64,000 bases of DNA from Dugong dugon (lineage: Eukaryota > Chordata > Mammalia > Sirenia > Dugongidae), in NCBI GenBank assembly GCA_030035585.1, contig CM057468.1, forward strand, positions 59,950,145 through 60,014,144, in the 5' to 3' direction. The translations under genes were made by a program, and so were the position numbers. The first letter of the stretch is position 1, and every line of letters begins with the position of its first letter. Under the pieces are notes generated by a model. That model did no database searches. It saw only the letters and a list, made by a program, of their open reading frames with translations, and was not told the origin of the DNA. Positions 12,080 to 26,532 of this stretch are shown here, piece after piece.

Positions 12080-12400
12080 TCTTAGTAATTAACAACTCCA
12101 TTCTTTCAGTTGCATAAACCAAACTCTTCATATCTCTTCTCTTTGTCTCATCCCTCTCATCCAACCTGTTAGCAAACCTTATAAGCTCAACTTTCAGTAT
12201 GTATCCAGAATCTTTCCACTTCTCACTATTTCCATCACAACCCCCCTAGAGAAAGTCACCAACATTTTGTGCCTGGATATTATTGAGCTTCTGACCAGTC
12301 CCCCTGCTTGCAACATCCCCTTCTATAGTCTATTATTCACATAGAAGCCAGACTGATCATTTCAAAATTTAACCCCTGATGTCTTTCTGCAACATTTGTT
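12080..12400. mobile_element. L2-like ancient LINE fragment
   Basis: Contains phrases typical of L2-type fossils (CTTCTATAGTCTATTATTCA, AGCCAGACTGATCATTTCAAAA). No frame survives. Confidence 0.4.
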
Positions 12401-12402
12401 AG

Positions 12403-12860
12403 GGTATCATTGGCTGTCGCAGCGAGAGGCAGAGACAGTAACCATGCCACAACTTTTACAGAGAAGTGAGGCCAGGAGGATCACTTTGAGGAGTCGACCC
12501 CTCTTCAGTCGCAGGAGTTTATTTTATAGTCAATACAGCAAGCAATAAAGCAATTAACAAAACAATGGGCTTTGGGTGCGGGCAAGGGAGAAGGAATTCA
12601 GGTAAACAAGCCCATTAGTAAAGGGACAATAGGTTTGGGAAAACACATCCTGACAAGTCTCAACATGTTGGGGACAAGTTTCAACATGCTGTGCAGCATA
12701 GAGGCCTGTGGGGGCTGCAGTTGTCAATAGTGCAGCCACGTTTAAATGGCGTATATCCCACAATTGGCTACTATAGTAAACAGACCTCAAATAATACAAC
12801 TAAAACACAAAACACATTATATGTTTAGTTTTTGCTCACATAATGTCTTGAATGATAGGT
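12403..12860 (-). repeat. putative LTR-like repeat
   Basis: A distinct GC-richer block with an antisense polyadenylation signal (TTTATT near 12519) and no coding capacity. The overall form suggests an LTR on the minus strand, but I see no target duplication and cannot name a family. Confidence 0.3.
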
Positions 12861-15667
12861 GGCTCTTTTACAAGTAGTAAGTCAGAGACCCAGACTCCTT
12901 CAACTTTGGGGCATTGTCAGTTCATCATGTGACTTCCAAATTTAAAGCTGGATATCAAATTACGCACAGAGTGTGAACTCATTTATGTAAAATATGTGCA
13001 TAAAATCTTTAAACATATGATATGCATTAAAATATTAATGAGGCTTTAATCTGATTGATGAGGTTATAATGACTGATTTTTTTCTTAAAAATGTTCCGCA
13101 GTTTTTTATATTTCTACAGAGAGCGTGTATTATCTTATAATATTAGAAAAATAAACTTTTGAAGATGGTAATATAAGAGCAGGTTTCCAGTCTAATTCTC
13201 TGGAACTGACTCTAATAATAAAGAGAAGGCTATATGGGGCAGGGAAAGGATTTCATCATTCTAGAGTAACATCTGGCAAACCAAGTGTCTCCTCATTAGG
13301 AGAAGTAAAGACTACAGATCCAGTAATGCCAAGGAAAAGGAGAGGATCTCGCTTCTCAGAACCCCCCTGAGGTTTACCTTTAGGTTCTATTCTTAATCCT
13401 TAGTAGAAAGACAACCACTCAAGGAGCCATTTCGTCAACACAGTTTCTTAAAGCAGAGTTTTCTCTCTGTCCTGAAGGCATTGAACCCTGCAATCTATGT
13501 GTAGGAAAGACTGGTGATGAGAACCACCTCTGAGGTAGAACCAATCTAATTGGAGCCATTTTTGCCTTTAGGGCCAAGGGTTGCAGAGGAGAACGGAATC
13601 ATTTAGGGAAGAGGAGTATAGGTTTAATCACAAAATAGAAAGCCCATGGGCTAAGAAGCTTACCTATAAACAAATTCTTATTTGTCCCAATTGCTAAACT
13701 GTCCAAAAACAAAAGATAAGCTTTCTGGTTGGTTGACCCAGTAATTATGCCACGGACACCTTCCGGCCTCAATAAATAGAAATTACAGGAAGATGATCTT
13801 AAATGGTCTTATTGTATTTCAGAAGTAGAGGCCAAAGAGAACAGAAACAAGGTAAGAAAAGCTGGCTTCTACTGGAGCACTTTCAATTTACTGAAAAAGC
13901 ATGCAAACAGGTAGGGGCTGCTCCAAGTCATAGCTCCCTCCTCAACCCAGTCAGGCTGAACTGGTAAAATGTATCTAAACTCCAAAGTGCCACAAATACC
14001 TGGAGGAACCCAAGGACTATTCATCCACTTCCTTTCTTTTGGGGAAGGGGATTAGACATAAAAAGAACTATATGCATTCAAGGATAAACAAATTGGGGTG
14101 GGGGAAGGGAATGAGCAAGCCAAAAGTAGATGAAGAACATGTTTGTTAATATTATCCCCAGAAAACTAAGAACAATTTCAGGAAGAACTGTTTTATTCAC
14201 CCCAAAATGGATGCATAAACAGGAAATAAATCTGAATAAAAATGAGGTGATATGAGAAGAAAGGGGAGCTGAGATAGTTCAGCAGAAATGGAATGGACAA
14301 TTTACAAAGGAAAAAAACATGTCAAGTTGAACTCAGACTTTTCTGAAAGATTAGATGTTAAAAGAAAATGGAGGACTATAACTATAGCAGTTCCTCACTC
14401 CACTTCCCTTACAATTAATATCTATTAAAAATTTTTTATATTATTTACAATTTTATAAAAATTGAGGCCACATATCACATGCATATCTAAACACTATGAT
14501 GAAGACTTAATAATTACTAAAGAGTATAATAAATATATTATCTCTCACCTACAAATTCACACTTGCCTTATCTGTGAAATTGAATCTGGGTCCTTTAGAT
14601 AATTTTCTTTTGCCAGCTGACATGATGTTAAGCTCCCTTAGTAGCAGGCTGAGAAAGCCATTGCATAAGATGAGGATTTCCTCCCTGGTTTGTGTGTGCT
14701 TACTTAGGCGGGTCCTGCAGTGCAGGTGGATTCTCCAGCATGTGGCTATTGCAGTGCACGACGACAGCCAGCAGTTTTCCCTGATATCCCCTCAGCTGGT
14801 TTTGTGGTAAAGTGCCTCCGGTGAGATACACCCCCGCCAACAACTTTCTCTAGCACCCTAAAAGGCAGATTTCAAGCACATTCTCCTGGCATTGCACAGT
14901 GACTTTTCTGCCATCCATTGAGTCATGGCTGTGCCCTCTTCAACAAGGTCTGGATCTCAGCCCTGAGGAAGTGGAGGGCCTCTTCCTTGGGTGTCCTAGC
15001 TCATCCCTGCAGTAGTGGTTGCTCTTTATATTTGCTATTTCTTTGAGTTTTAGAGATCTCTTAATTCTTATTAGCCACTCCCTCAGTACTCCAATTCCGT
15101 GTTATAGCTGATAATTGTTTACATTGAACGTTCACTATTCATATTACTGTATGCTTTCTCTCTCCTTATTGGACTGTTGTCTGTATAACCAGAGGTTCTT
15201 AATCAAAATTTTTAAGTGTCTTTTCAATACAAAAATCTTCTGATGTCTTTTTGTGCAAATGAGAGTACTAAGAGTAAACAGATTCTTCATGTCTTGCATT
15301 CTCATGTGATGCCTGTCACTCATTGAGGCTCTCTTCAAGCTTTTCCTCTTAATTAGATAAAAGAAGGGACTCCTACTAGGGCCCCTTTGATGAGAAAGCT
15401 TTGAACAGAGATAAATACGTCTGGACTATAGTAGTCTTCCTTTTTCTGATTCAGATATAGGCTCAAAGCCCTCTGTTCTGTGCATCTTGGCTTCACCTGA
15501 TTTCCTGCAGAATGGTTTCCAGTCAAATGCTTTGTCTCTATTGAATTTTGAGAGGATCAATCTTTGAACCAAACATTTTAAATTTAGTCAAGTCATGCTT
15601 CACATATGTAGGCAAGAGGAAGTTAAAGTAAGATATGAAATGTAGCATTTGGGGGAAAAAAAAAAAC
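12861..15667. other. unannotated 2.8 kb
   Basis: No gene, splice-supported exon or confidently named repeat. Contains small open frames such as 14574-14810 with no recognisable protein family. Some of this could be old retroviral or L1 material too diverged to name by eye. Confidence 0.35.
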
Positions 15668-15677
15668 CATTTGAAAT

Positions 15678-17802
15678 AGTTTTCTGACTGTGGAACAGAC
15701 CATCAGTTTCTCATATGCAAGTTTAAGTTGAAGCTGAAGAAAATTAAAACAAGTACAGGAGAGCAGAAGTACAACCCTGAGTATATCCCACCTGAATGTA
15801 TAGACCATTTCAAGAACATATTTGATGTATTGAACACTAATGACCAAAGACCTTGTGGGATGACATTAAGGACATCATACACGAAGAAAGCAAAAAGTCA
15901 TTAAAAAGACATGAAAGAAAGAAAAGACAAAAATGAATGTAAGAAGAAACTTGCTCTTGAATGTAGAGTAGTTAAGGAAATGGAAAAATGATGAAGTAAA
16001 AGAGCTGAAAAGGAGATTTCAAAGGGTGGCTCCAGAAGACAAAGTAAAGTATTATAATGTGATATGCAAAGACCTGGAATTTGTAAACCAAAGGGAAGAA
16101 CACATTGGCATTTCTCAACCTGAAAGAACTTAAGAAAAAATTCAAGCCTCAAGTTTCAGTAGTGAAGGATTCTATGGGCAAAATAATGAACAACACGGGA
16201 AGCATCAAAAGAAGATGGAAGGAGTACACAGAGTCACTGTACCAAAAAGATTTGGTCAACATTCAACCATTTCAGGAGTTAGCATATGATAAGGAATTGA
16301 GGGTATTGAAGGAAGAAGTCCAAGCTGCACTGAAGGCATTTGAGAAAAACAGGCTCCAGGTATTGACAGATTACCAACTGAGATGTTTCAAAAAAATGGA
16401 TGCAACACCGGAAGTGCTCACTTGTGTATGCCAAAAAACTTAGAAGACAGCTACCCGGCCAACTGATGGAAGAGATCCATATTTGTATCCATTTCAAAGA
16501 CAGATGATTGAACAGAATGCAGAAATTATTAAACAATATCATTAATATCACATATAAGTAAAATTTTAATGAAGATAATTCAAAAATGGTTACACCAGTA
16601 CATTGACAAGGAACTCCCAGAAATTCAAGCCTGATTCAGAAGAGGACATGGATGAGGGATACTGTTGCTGATGTCAGATGGATCTTGGCTGAAATCAGAG
16701 AATACCAGAAAGATATTTACTTGTGTTTTATTGACTACGCAAATCATTCAACTCTGTGGATCATAACAAATTACGGATAACATTTGAAGAATGGGAACTC
16801 CAGAACACTTAATTGTGCTCATGAGGAAACTGTACATAGAACAAGAGGCAGTCGTTCCAACCGAACAAGGGGATAGGTTTAAAATCAGGAAAGGTGTACA
16901 TCAGGGTTGTATCCTTTCACCATACTTATTCAATCTGTATGCTCAAAAAATTATCTGAGAAGCTGGACTACATGAAGAAGAATTTGGCATCAGGATTAGT
17001 GGAAGTCTCATTAACAACCTGCCTTATGTAGATGACACAACCTTGCTTGCTGAAAGTGAAGAGGACTTGCAGCACTTTCTGATGAAATCAAAGACTACAG
17101 GCTTCAGTATGGATTGCACCTCAACATATAGAAAACAAAAATCCTCACAACTGGACCAATAAGGATCACCACGATAAACAGAGAAAATACTGAAGTAGTC
17201 AAGGATTTCATTTTACTTGGATCCACAATAAGTGTCTATGAAAGCAGCAGTCAAGAAACCAAGTGACATATTGCATTGGGCAAATCTGCTACAAAAGACA
17301 TCTCTAAAGTGTTAAAAAGCAAAGACATCACTTTGAGGACTAAAGTGGGCCTGACCCGAGCCATGGTGTTTTCAATTGCCTCATATGCATGTAAAAGATG
17401 GACAATGAATAAGGCAGACTGAAGAAGAACTGATGCATTTAAATTATGGTGTTGGCAAAAAATACTGAATATACCATGGACTGCCAGAAGAATGAACAAA
17501 TCTATTTTGGAAGAAGTAGAGTCATAAAACACCTTAGATGTGAGGGTGGCAAGACTTTGTCTCATGCACTTTGGACATGTTAACAGGAGGGACCAATCTC
17601 TGGAAAAGGACATCATTCTTGGTAAAGTAGAAGGTCATCAAAAAAGAGGAAGACCCTCAACAAGATGGATTGGCACAGCGGCTGAAACAATAGGCTCAAA
17701 CATAGCAACGATTGTGAGGATGGAGCAGGACTCAACAGTCGTCCTGTTGTACATAGGGTCTCTATGAGTTGGAACTGACTTGATGGTACCTAACAACAAC
17801 AA
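15678..17802 (+). mobile_element. 5'-truncated RTE/BovB-clade LINE
   Basis: A 2.1-kb RTE copy flanked by a perfect 10-bp target duplication, CATTTGAAAT, at 15668-15677 and 17803-17812. It begins in the region between endonuclease and reverse transcriptase. It carries RT sequence around 16550-17100, including the TATGTAGATGACACAACC segment encoding a YVDD-type catalytic box near 17025. It ends with the RTE terminal TCTCTATGAGTTGGAACTGAC and an AACAACAAC tail. Stops and frameshifts throughout. Confidence 0.92.
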
Positions 17803-17888
17803 CATTTGAAATCTACTCAAGCATGAGGAGAAAAATAAAATCTTTCAAGAATGAAGGAGGGAAGGATTAGAAAGACTGGTAGTGAACT

Positions 17889-20800
17889 AAAAAAATCACT
17901 ACAAAATGACAGCAAAAGACACACAAAAGCTCACACCTATCAATAATTACACTGAATGTAAATGGACTCAATGCACCCATAAAGAGATGGAAGATGAAAG
18001 AATGGATAAAAAAACAGCATCCATCAATATGCTGCCTACAAGGGACACACCTTAGAAACAAAGACATAAATTTATTAAAAATTAAAGGATGGAAAAAAAT
18101 ATATCCCCAAAAAGAGCAGGAGTGGAAACACTGTCTCAGATAAAATAGATTTTAAAACAAAATCCACCACAAAAGACAAAGAAGGGCACTATATAATGAT
18201 TAAGGGGACATCCATCATGAAGACATAACCATAATAAACATCTACACACCCAATGACGGGGCTTCAAGATACATAAAACAAACTCTAACAGCACTGAAAA
18301 GAGAAATTGATAGTTCCGCAATAACAATAGGAGACTTCAACATACCACTCTCAATAAAGGACAGAATATCTAGAAAGAAACTCAGCAAAGATACAGAAGA
18401 CCTAGAAGACACAATCAGCTAACTTGACCTCGTAGATATGTATAGAACACTACACCCAACAGTTGCAAAGTACACATTCTTTTCTAATGCACATGGAACT
18501 TTCTCCAGAATAGATCACATCTTAGGCCACAAAGCAATCCTCAACAAGATCCAAAACACTGAGATAAGACAAAGTATCCTCTCTGACCACAACACCATCA
18601 ATGCAGAAATTAACAACAGAAAGAGCAAGGAAAAAAACCATTTACATGGAAACTGAATAACACCCTGCTTACAAACCACTGGGTAACAGAAAAAATCAGA
18701 GATAGAATCAAAAAATTCCTAGAATCGAGCAAGAACGAAAACACATCATACCAAAACCTTTGGGACACAGCAAAGGCAGTCCTCAGAAGACAATTTATAG
18801 CAATAGACGCACACATCAAAAAAGAAGAAAGGGCCAAAATCAAAGCATTAACTACAGAACTCAAACAAATCGAAACAGAACAGCATAAAAGCCCACAGCC
18901 ACTAGAAGAGAGGAAATAATAAAGATCGGAGCAGAAATAAATGAAATAGAGAATAGAAAAACAATAGAAAAAATCAACAAAAACAAAAGTTGGTTGTTTG
19001 AAAGGGTCAACAAAATCGACCAGCCACTGGCCAGACTGACAAAAGAAAAACAGGAGAGGACACAAATAACCCAAATAAGAAATGGGGGACATTACAACAG
19101 ACCCAACTGAAATAAAAAGGATCATAACAGAGTATTATGAAAAACTATACTGCAACAAATTTGAAAACCTGGAGGAAATGGATAAATTTCTAGAAACACG
19201 CTACCTACACAAACTAACAAGAAGTGATGTTGAAAATCTGAACAGACCCATAACAAAAGAAGAGATTAAAAAGATAATTTAAAAAACTCCCAACAAAAAA
19301 AAGCCCTGGCCCACAGGGCTTCACTAGAGAATTCTACCAAACATTCAGAGAAGAACTTATACTAGTACTACTCAAACTATTTCAGAGCATAGAAAAAGAA
19401 GCAACACGTCTGAATTCATTCTCTGAAGCCAGCATAACCCTGATACCAAAACCAGGCAAAGATGCCACAAAAAAAGAAAATTACAGACCAATATCTCTCA
19501 TGAATGTAGATGCAAAAATTCTCAACAAAATTCTAGCCAATAGAATTCAGCACCATATCAAGAAAATAATACACCATGACCAAGTAGGATTCATAATATG
19601 TATGCAAGGATGGTTTAACATTAGAAAACCAATCAATATAATCCACCACATAAAAAAAAGGGAAGAAAAGAATCAGATGATCATCTCAATTGACGCAGAA
19701 AAGGCATTTGACAAAGTCCAACACCCATTCCTGATAAAAACTCTCAATAAAATAGGTATAGAAGGGAAATTTCTCAACATAATAAAGAGCATCTATGCAA
19801 AACCATCAGCCAACATCATTCATAATGGAGGGAGGCTGAAAACATTTGCCTTGAGAACAGGAACAAGACAAGGATGCCCTTTGTCTCCACTCCTATTTAA
19901 CGTTGTCCTGGAAGTCCTAGCTAGAGCAATAAGGTAAGAAAAAGAAATAAAGAGCATTTGAATTGTTAAAGAAGAAGTTAAACTGTCCCTGTTTGCAGAT
20001 GATATGATACTATACATAGAAAACCCTAAAGACTCCAAGAGAAAACTACTGGAACTAATAGAAAGATTCAGCAGAGTAGCCGGATACAAGATAAGCATAC
20101 AAAAATCTGTTGGATTCCTGTACACCAATAAAGATAATGATGAAAAGGCAATCAGGAAAACAATACTATTTATAATAGCCCCTAAAAAAAATAAAAGGAA
20201 TAAATCTAACCAGGGATGTAAAAGACCTATACAAAGAAAACTACAAAACATTACTGCAAGAAACCCAAAGGGATCTACATAAATGGAAAAACATACCATG
20301 CTCATGGTTAGGTACACTCAGCATTGTGAGAATGACAATTCTACCCAAAGCAATTTACAAATACAATTCAATCCCAATCCAAATACCAACAACATTCTTC
20401 AAAGAGATGGAAAAACTAATCATTAACTTTATAGGAAAGGGAAGAAGCCCTAGATAAGTAAAGCTTTATTGAAGAAGAAGAATAAAGTAGGAGAACTTGC
20501 ACTACCTGACCTAAGAACCTTCTATACAGCTACGGTCGTCAAAACGGCCTGCTACTGGTACAACAACAGATACATTGACCAATGGAACAGAATTGAGAAC
20601 CCGGATGCAAATCCATCCACCTACAATCACCTGATCTTTGACAAGGGCCCAAAGTCTACCAAATGGGGAACGGACAGTCTTTTTAGCAAATGGTTCTGGC
20701 AAAACTGGATGTCCATCTGCAAAAAAATCAAACAGGACCCATACCTCACACCATACACAAAAACTAATTAAATTTGGATCAAAGACTTAAACATGAAGCC

Positions 20801-22640
20801 AAAAACTATGAAATTCATAGAAAAAAAAAATAGGATCAATGCTAGAGGCCCTAATGCATGGCATTAACAGGATACAAACCATAACCAACAACACACAAAC
20901 CCTGTAAGATAAGCTAGATTACTGGGATCGTCTAAAAATTAAACACTTCTGCTCATTGGAACACTTCACCAAAAGAGTAAAAAGAGCATCTACAGACTGG
21001 AAAAATACTTTTGAACATTACAAGTTAGACAAAGGTCTGATCTCTAAAATCTACAAGAAAATCCAACATCTCTACAACAAAAAGACAAATAATCCTATTA
21101 AAAAATGGGCAAAGGAAATGAACAGACACTTCACCAAAGAAGACATTTAATTAGCTAACAGACACATGAGGAACCGCTTGCGATCACTAGCCATTAGAGA
21201 AATGCATATTAAAACCACAATTAGATACCATCTCACCCCAGCACTACTGGCACGAATCGAAAAAACTGGAAATAACAAATGTTGGAGAGGCTGTGGGGAG
21301 ATCGGAACTCTTATGCACTGCTGCTGGGAATGCAAAATGCTACAACCATTTTGGAAAATGATATGGCCCTTACTTAGAAAGCTAGAAATAGAAATACCAT
21401 AGGATCCAGCAATCCCACTCCTAGGAATATATCCCAGAGAAATACAAGCCATCACACGAATAGACATATGCACACTCATGTTCATTGCAGCATTGTTCAC
21501 AATAGTAAAAAGATGGAAGCAACCTAGTTGCCCATCAATAGATAAATGGATAAACAAACTATGATATAAACATACAAGGGAATATTATGCAACAGTAAAG
21601 AACAATGATGCATCTGTGAAGCATCTCATAACATGGATGAAACTGGAGGACATTACGCTGAGTAAAATAAGTCAGTCACAAAACGATAAATATTGTATGA
21701 GACCTCTGCTCTAAAAAACTCATGAAAACGTTTATACATTAAAGAAACAATCTTTGTTGAGGGATGGGGGGAATACTAAATAGACAATAGATAAGTGATA
21801 ACTTTGATGAAGGGTAAGACAGTACACAATACTGGGGAAGCCAGCACAACTTGTACAAGGAAAGGTCACGGAAGTTCCATAGACACATCCAAACTCCCTG
21901 AGGGACTGAATTGCTGGGCAGAGGGGTGTGGGGACTATGGTCTCAGGGGACATCTAGCTCAATTGGCATAACACAGCTTATAAAGAAAATGTTCTACATT
22001 CTACCTTGATGAGTAGTGTCTGGGGTCTTAAAAGCCTATGAGCAGCCATCTAAGATAGTCCACTGGTCTCACCCCTCCGGGAACAAGGGAGAATGAAGAG
22101 AACAGGATACAAAGAAATCATTAGTCCAAAGGACTAATGGACCACAACTACCAAGGCCTCCACCTGACTGAGTCCAGTACAACTAGATGGTGCCTGGCTA
22201 CCACTGCTGACTGCTCTGACTGGGATCACAACAGACAGTCCCAGACAGAGCTGGAGAAAAATGTAGAACAAAATTCGAACTCACAAAAAATGACCAGATT
22301 TACTTGCCTTGCTAAGACTGGAGAAACCCCAAGAGCATGGCCCCTGGACACCCTTTTAGCTCAGTGGTGAAGTCACTTTTGAGGTTCACCATTCAGCCAA
22401 AGATTAGACAGCCCCATAAAAGAAAACTTGACTAATGGGGCACAACAGTCCAGGGACAAGGACTAAAAGGCAGGAGGGGACAGGAAAGTTGGTAATAGGG
22501 AACCCAAGGTTGAGAAGGGAGAGTGTTGATATGTTGTGGGGTTGTTAACCAGTGTCAGAAAACAATGTGTAGTAACTGTTTAATGAGAAACTATTTGCTC
22601 TGTAAACTTTCATCTAAAGTACCATAAAAAACAAAAAAGA
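17889..22640 (+). mobile_element. L1 LINE, 4.75 kb, truncated at the start of ORF2
   Basis: Flanked by a near-perfect 18-20 bp duplication: AGAAAGACTGGTAGTGAACT at 17869-17888 and AGAAAGATTGGTAGTGAGT at 22641-22659. The left boundary is only about a dozen bases before the ORF2 start codon, near 17900. ORF2 shows, in order, endonuclease (17900-18650), reverse transcriptase (about 19400-20280, with an LFADD catalytic box near 19990) and the C-terminal region (20469-21560). The 3' UTR follows to 22640. Numerous frameshifts and stops make it inactive. It has a single 3' tail module, unlike the antisense L1 at 40647-48772. Confidence 0.92.
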
Positions 22641-23055
22641 AGAAAGATTGGTAGTGAGTACTGAAATCATTTAAACATAAAATCAAGTTTAAATGATTGT
22701 GGTGAATGTGTTCATTTGTTCTACACAAATTTACTGAGTGCCTATGATGTCAGTTCTTCTCAAATTAATCCATGAATTTAATGCAGTTCTAGTTGAAATG
22801 CCAATAAGATTCTTCTGAATTTAGTCTCAATAGATCCAGTAGAGTAAATGTTGAAAAATTGCTTAAAATTTTTGAGAAATAAAATTAATGGATGACAAAT
22901 TGTTTCACAAGTTATCAGGATGTATTATAATACTATATAGTAATTAAGCCAATATGGTAGTAGCACAGACGAGATGCTAAGGGATCCAGGTGGAGAGGCT
23001 GTGAAAGTCCAGGAATACAGAAGAAGAGAGTGAAAATATTGACCACATAATGGTG

Positions 23056-23350
23056 ACATACAGCCAGAATGCTCCTTAGAAGCAAGGATGGTGAGACTTC
23101 ATCTCACATACTTTGGACATGTTATAAGGAGGGATCAGTCCCTAGAGGAGGACATCATGCTTGGTAAAGTAGAGGGTCAGCAAAAAAGAGTAAGACCCTC
23201 AACGAGATGGATTGACACAGAGGCTACAACAATAGGCTCAAGTATAACAATGATTATGAGGACGGCATAAGACCGGGCAGTGTTTCGTTCTGTTGTACAT
23301 AGGGTCTCTATGAGTCAGAACCGACTCGATGGCCCCTAGCAACAACAGTG
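23056..23350 (+). mobile_element. RTE/BovB-clade LINE 3' end
   Basis: The last 300 bp of an RTE: CAGCCAGAATGCTCCTTAGA at the start and GGGTCTCTATGAGTCAGAAC with an AGCAACAACA tail at the end. The same sequence occurs in the other RTE copies, for example at 6250-6541. It is inserted in an ancient L1M. Confidence 0.85.
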
Positions 23351-23704
23351 GTGTGGGGAGAATTGAGATCTATTTAGGGCTGGTTAGGAGGGCTTTAAAG
23401 CAAAATAATTACTTCATGTCATAAACAAAACTAAGGAACAACAACAGCAACAACAAGAAAAGAACTTGTAAACATTCCAGAAGAAAATATGGATTATGTC
23501 TATAGAATTATGGAAGGAAAAATTTTCACAGCAAGGCCCAAAGGCAAAATAACAAAAAATAACATTAAAAGTTACAATTGCTGTATGATAACATATACAT
23601 AACAGAATTATAACTAAAATAAAGAATGAAATATAACATATGCAACATATATGAAAGAAATACATATACTAAATACAAAGAGCCTATGAATTAACACAGA
23701 ATAG

Positions 23705-24577
<873 letters not shown>

Positions 24578-24749
24578 AATTCAGATTTTTAATGATGACA
24601 AATAAAAGATCTTATTTGTGATGCTGTGCTTCTGAACATTCTTTTTAAAAAACGGTTTGGTGAATCAAATGTTCTGACACTTCTTTAGTGAAACTTGCCT
24701 GACCTGGTCAGGAAGGATTTCACCCATTGCCCTTAGGTAAGTAGTTGAG

Positions 24750-24933
24750 AAACCAAAACCAATGAAACCCACTGCCATCAAGTCAATTCTGACTCATAGT
24801 GACCCTGTGGGACAGAATATAACTGCCCCATATGGTTTCCGGGGCTGTGGATCTTTATGGAAGTAGACTGTCAAATCTTTTGTGGGGCAGCTGGTGGGTT
24901 CGAACCACTAACCTTTTGGTTAGCAGTACCACC
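24750..24933 (-). mobile_element. AfroSINE (antisense), head end joined to LTR
   Basis: Antisense AfroSINE beginning AAACCAAAACC, with TTCTGACTCATAGTGACCC and the tRNA-like GGTTCGAACCACTAACC. It stops at ACCACC, where LTR sequence takes over. Confidence 0.8.
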
Positions 24934-25229
24934 AAGAAAGAAGAGCCGGGAGCTGAGCACATCCTTTGGACTTGGAATCCCTGTGCTGAGAACTTTGTAG
25001 GCCCAGGGAAGAATTGATGCCAAGACGCATGGAGATCTCCAAGGGATGCTAGGCCCACAGATGTTGAAAGGAGACAAGGACCAGAATCAACAGAGAAAAA
25101 GCCCTCCGCTAGAGCTGGCACTCTTAATTTGGATTTCTAGCCACCTAAACTGTGAGAAAAAATTTCTGTTAAAGCCATCCACTTAAACGGTATTTCTGTT
25201 AGCACAGCACTAGATTAGATAACTAAGAC
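24926..25229 (+). mobile_element. partial ERVL/MaLR-like LTR (3' portion)
   Basis: Aligns with the 3' three-fifths of the LTR at 4451-4973, from the ACCACC-AAGAAAGAAG segment to TAGATAACTAAGAC. The 5' part is missing and an antisense AfroSINE abuts the breakpoint at a shared ACCACC. This suggests recombination or a truncated insertion. Confidence 0.75.
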
Positions 25230-25350
25230 GGTGGTGGCATAGTGGTTTAAGTGCCTGGCTGCTGGCCAGGGGGTTGGTGGTTTAAACCCACCGGCTGCTC
25301 TGTAGGAGAAAGATGTGGCGGTCTGCTTTCATGAAAATTCACAGCCTTGG
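25230..25350 (+). mobile_element. AfroSINE variant, 3' tail missing
   Basis: Starts GGTGGCATAGTGGTTTAAG and includes the variant middle segment GGAGAAAGATGTGGCGGTCT and CACAGCCTTGG. It stops before the RTE-like tail. The same form occurs at 26402-26532. Confidence 0.75.
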
Positions 25351-25751
25351 GTGAAGAGAACCCAAGGTTGAGTAAGGATATTGTTGATGTGTTGTAAGAT
25401 TGTTAACCATTGTCATAGGGCAACATTTGTAGTAACTGTTAAATGAGAAACTATTTTGTTCTGTAAGCCTTCATCTTAAGTGAGAATAGCAGCACAATTG
25501 GAAGAGCATAGTCAATGTCACTGAACTGTGCATGTAGAAATTTTTGAAACGGTGTATCTTTGGCTATGGGTATCTTCACCAAAAAAAAAAGGTTGAGAAG
25601 TAAGAGGGTTAATATGTTGTGGGGTTATTAACCAATGTCATAAAACAACATGTGTACTACTGTTTCATGAGAAACTATTTGTTCTGTAAGCCTTCACCTG
25701 AAGTACAATAAAATATATAAATAACTAAATAAATAAATAACTAAATAAATA
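25351..25751 (+). mobile_element. L1 3' UTR end with duplicated tail module
   Basis: Two copies of the L1 terminal module (25360-25480 and 25595-25715) flank a spacer of about 105 bp (25484-25590). This is the same arrangement as the antisense copies at 2145, 37417 and 40647. It ends in an (AAAT)n tail. Confidence 0.8.
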
Positions 25752-25925
25752 AATAAATTACAAATGAAGAAATACAAATGGCTAATCAATGTATTGGAAA
25801 GATGTTGAAAGTCACTAGGGAGAAGCAAATTGAAATAATAAGCCATTTTTCATCAGTCATTTGGCTAAAAATTGTAAAAAGTTGATAGTAACCAGTGTTA
25901 ATAAGTGTGTGTGTGTGGGGGGGAG

Positions 25926-26213
25926 ACAATTTTGGAGGTGAATTTGAGAGTAACTAAGTACCTAGCTGGTCTGAAACTCTCTGGCAGGAGCCAATGCTGC
26001 AGTATTTTTTCATCAGGGAAGCCTCAGCTTTTGCTCTTAAGATCTTTCCACTGATTGGATGAGGCCCACTCACATTATTAAGGATAATCTTCTTTCCTTA
26101 AAGTCAACTGATTGTACATGTCAACTACATGGACAAAATTCCTTCACAGCAACACCTAGATTAGTGTTTAATTGAATAATTAATTAAAAAACTGGGTACT
26201 ATAGCTTAACTAA
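25926..26213. other. unannotated stretch
   Basis: Nothing recognised between the GT microsatellite and the paired AfroSINEs. Confidence 0.4.
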
Positions 26214-26387
26214 GGATCCCTGGTGGCACAGTGGTTAAGCAGTCAGTTGCTAACTGAAAGGCAGAAAGACGTGGCAGTCTGCTCCTATAAAGCTTTACAG
26301 TCTTGGAAACCCTGTGGGACAGTTCTACTCTGACCTATAGGGTCACTGAGTTGGAATCTACTCCATGACAATGGGTTTGGTTTGTTT
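26214..26387 (+). mobile_element. AfroSINE
   Basis: Starts GGATCCCTGGTGGCACAGTG and includes the AGAAAGACGTGGCAGTCTGC variant middle and the tail TATAGGGTCACTGAGTTGG. Target motif TATAGCTTAACTAA before it and TATAGCCTAGCCAA after it. Confidence 0.85.
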
Positions 26388-26401
26388 TATAGCCTAGCCA
26401 A

Positions 26402-26532
26402 AGGAACCCTGGTGGTGCCATGTTAAGCGCTTGACTGTTAACTGAAAGGTTAGTGGTTTGAGCCCACCAGCTGCTCCGTGCGAGAAGGATGTGGCAGTCT
26501 GCTTCAGTAAAGACCACAGCCTTGGGCCTATG
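26402..26532 (+). mobile_element. AfroSINE, tail-less variant
   Basis: Starts GGAACCCTGGTGGTGCC and ends at CACAGCCTTGGGCC. The motif TATAGCCTAGCCAA recurs immediately after it (26535-26548), so three copies of the target motif bracket two SINEs. Confidence 0.8.

Noticed and set aside
18610..19125. 171-codon minus-strand frame rich in hydrophobic residues
   Set aside because: It is the antisense of L1 ORF2 inside the 17889-22640 element; the same shadow appears at the other L1.
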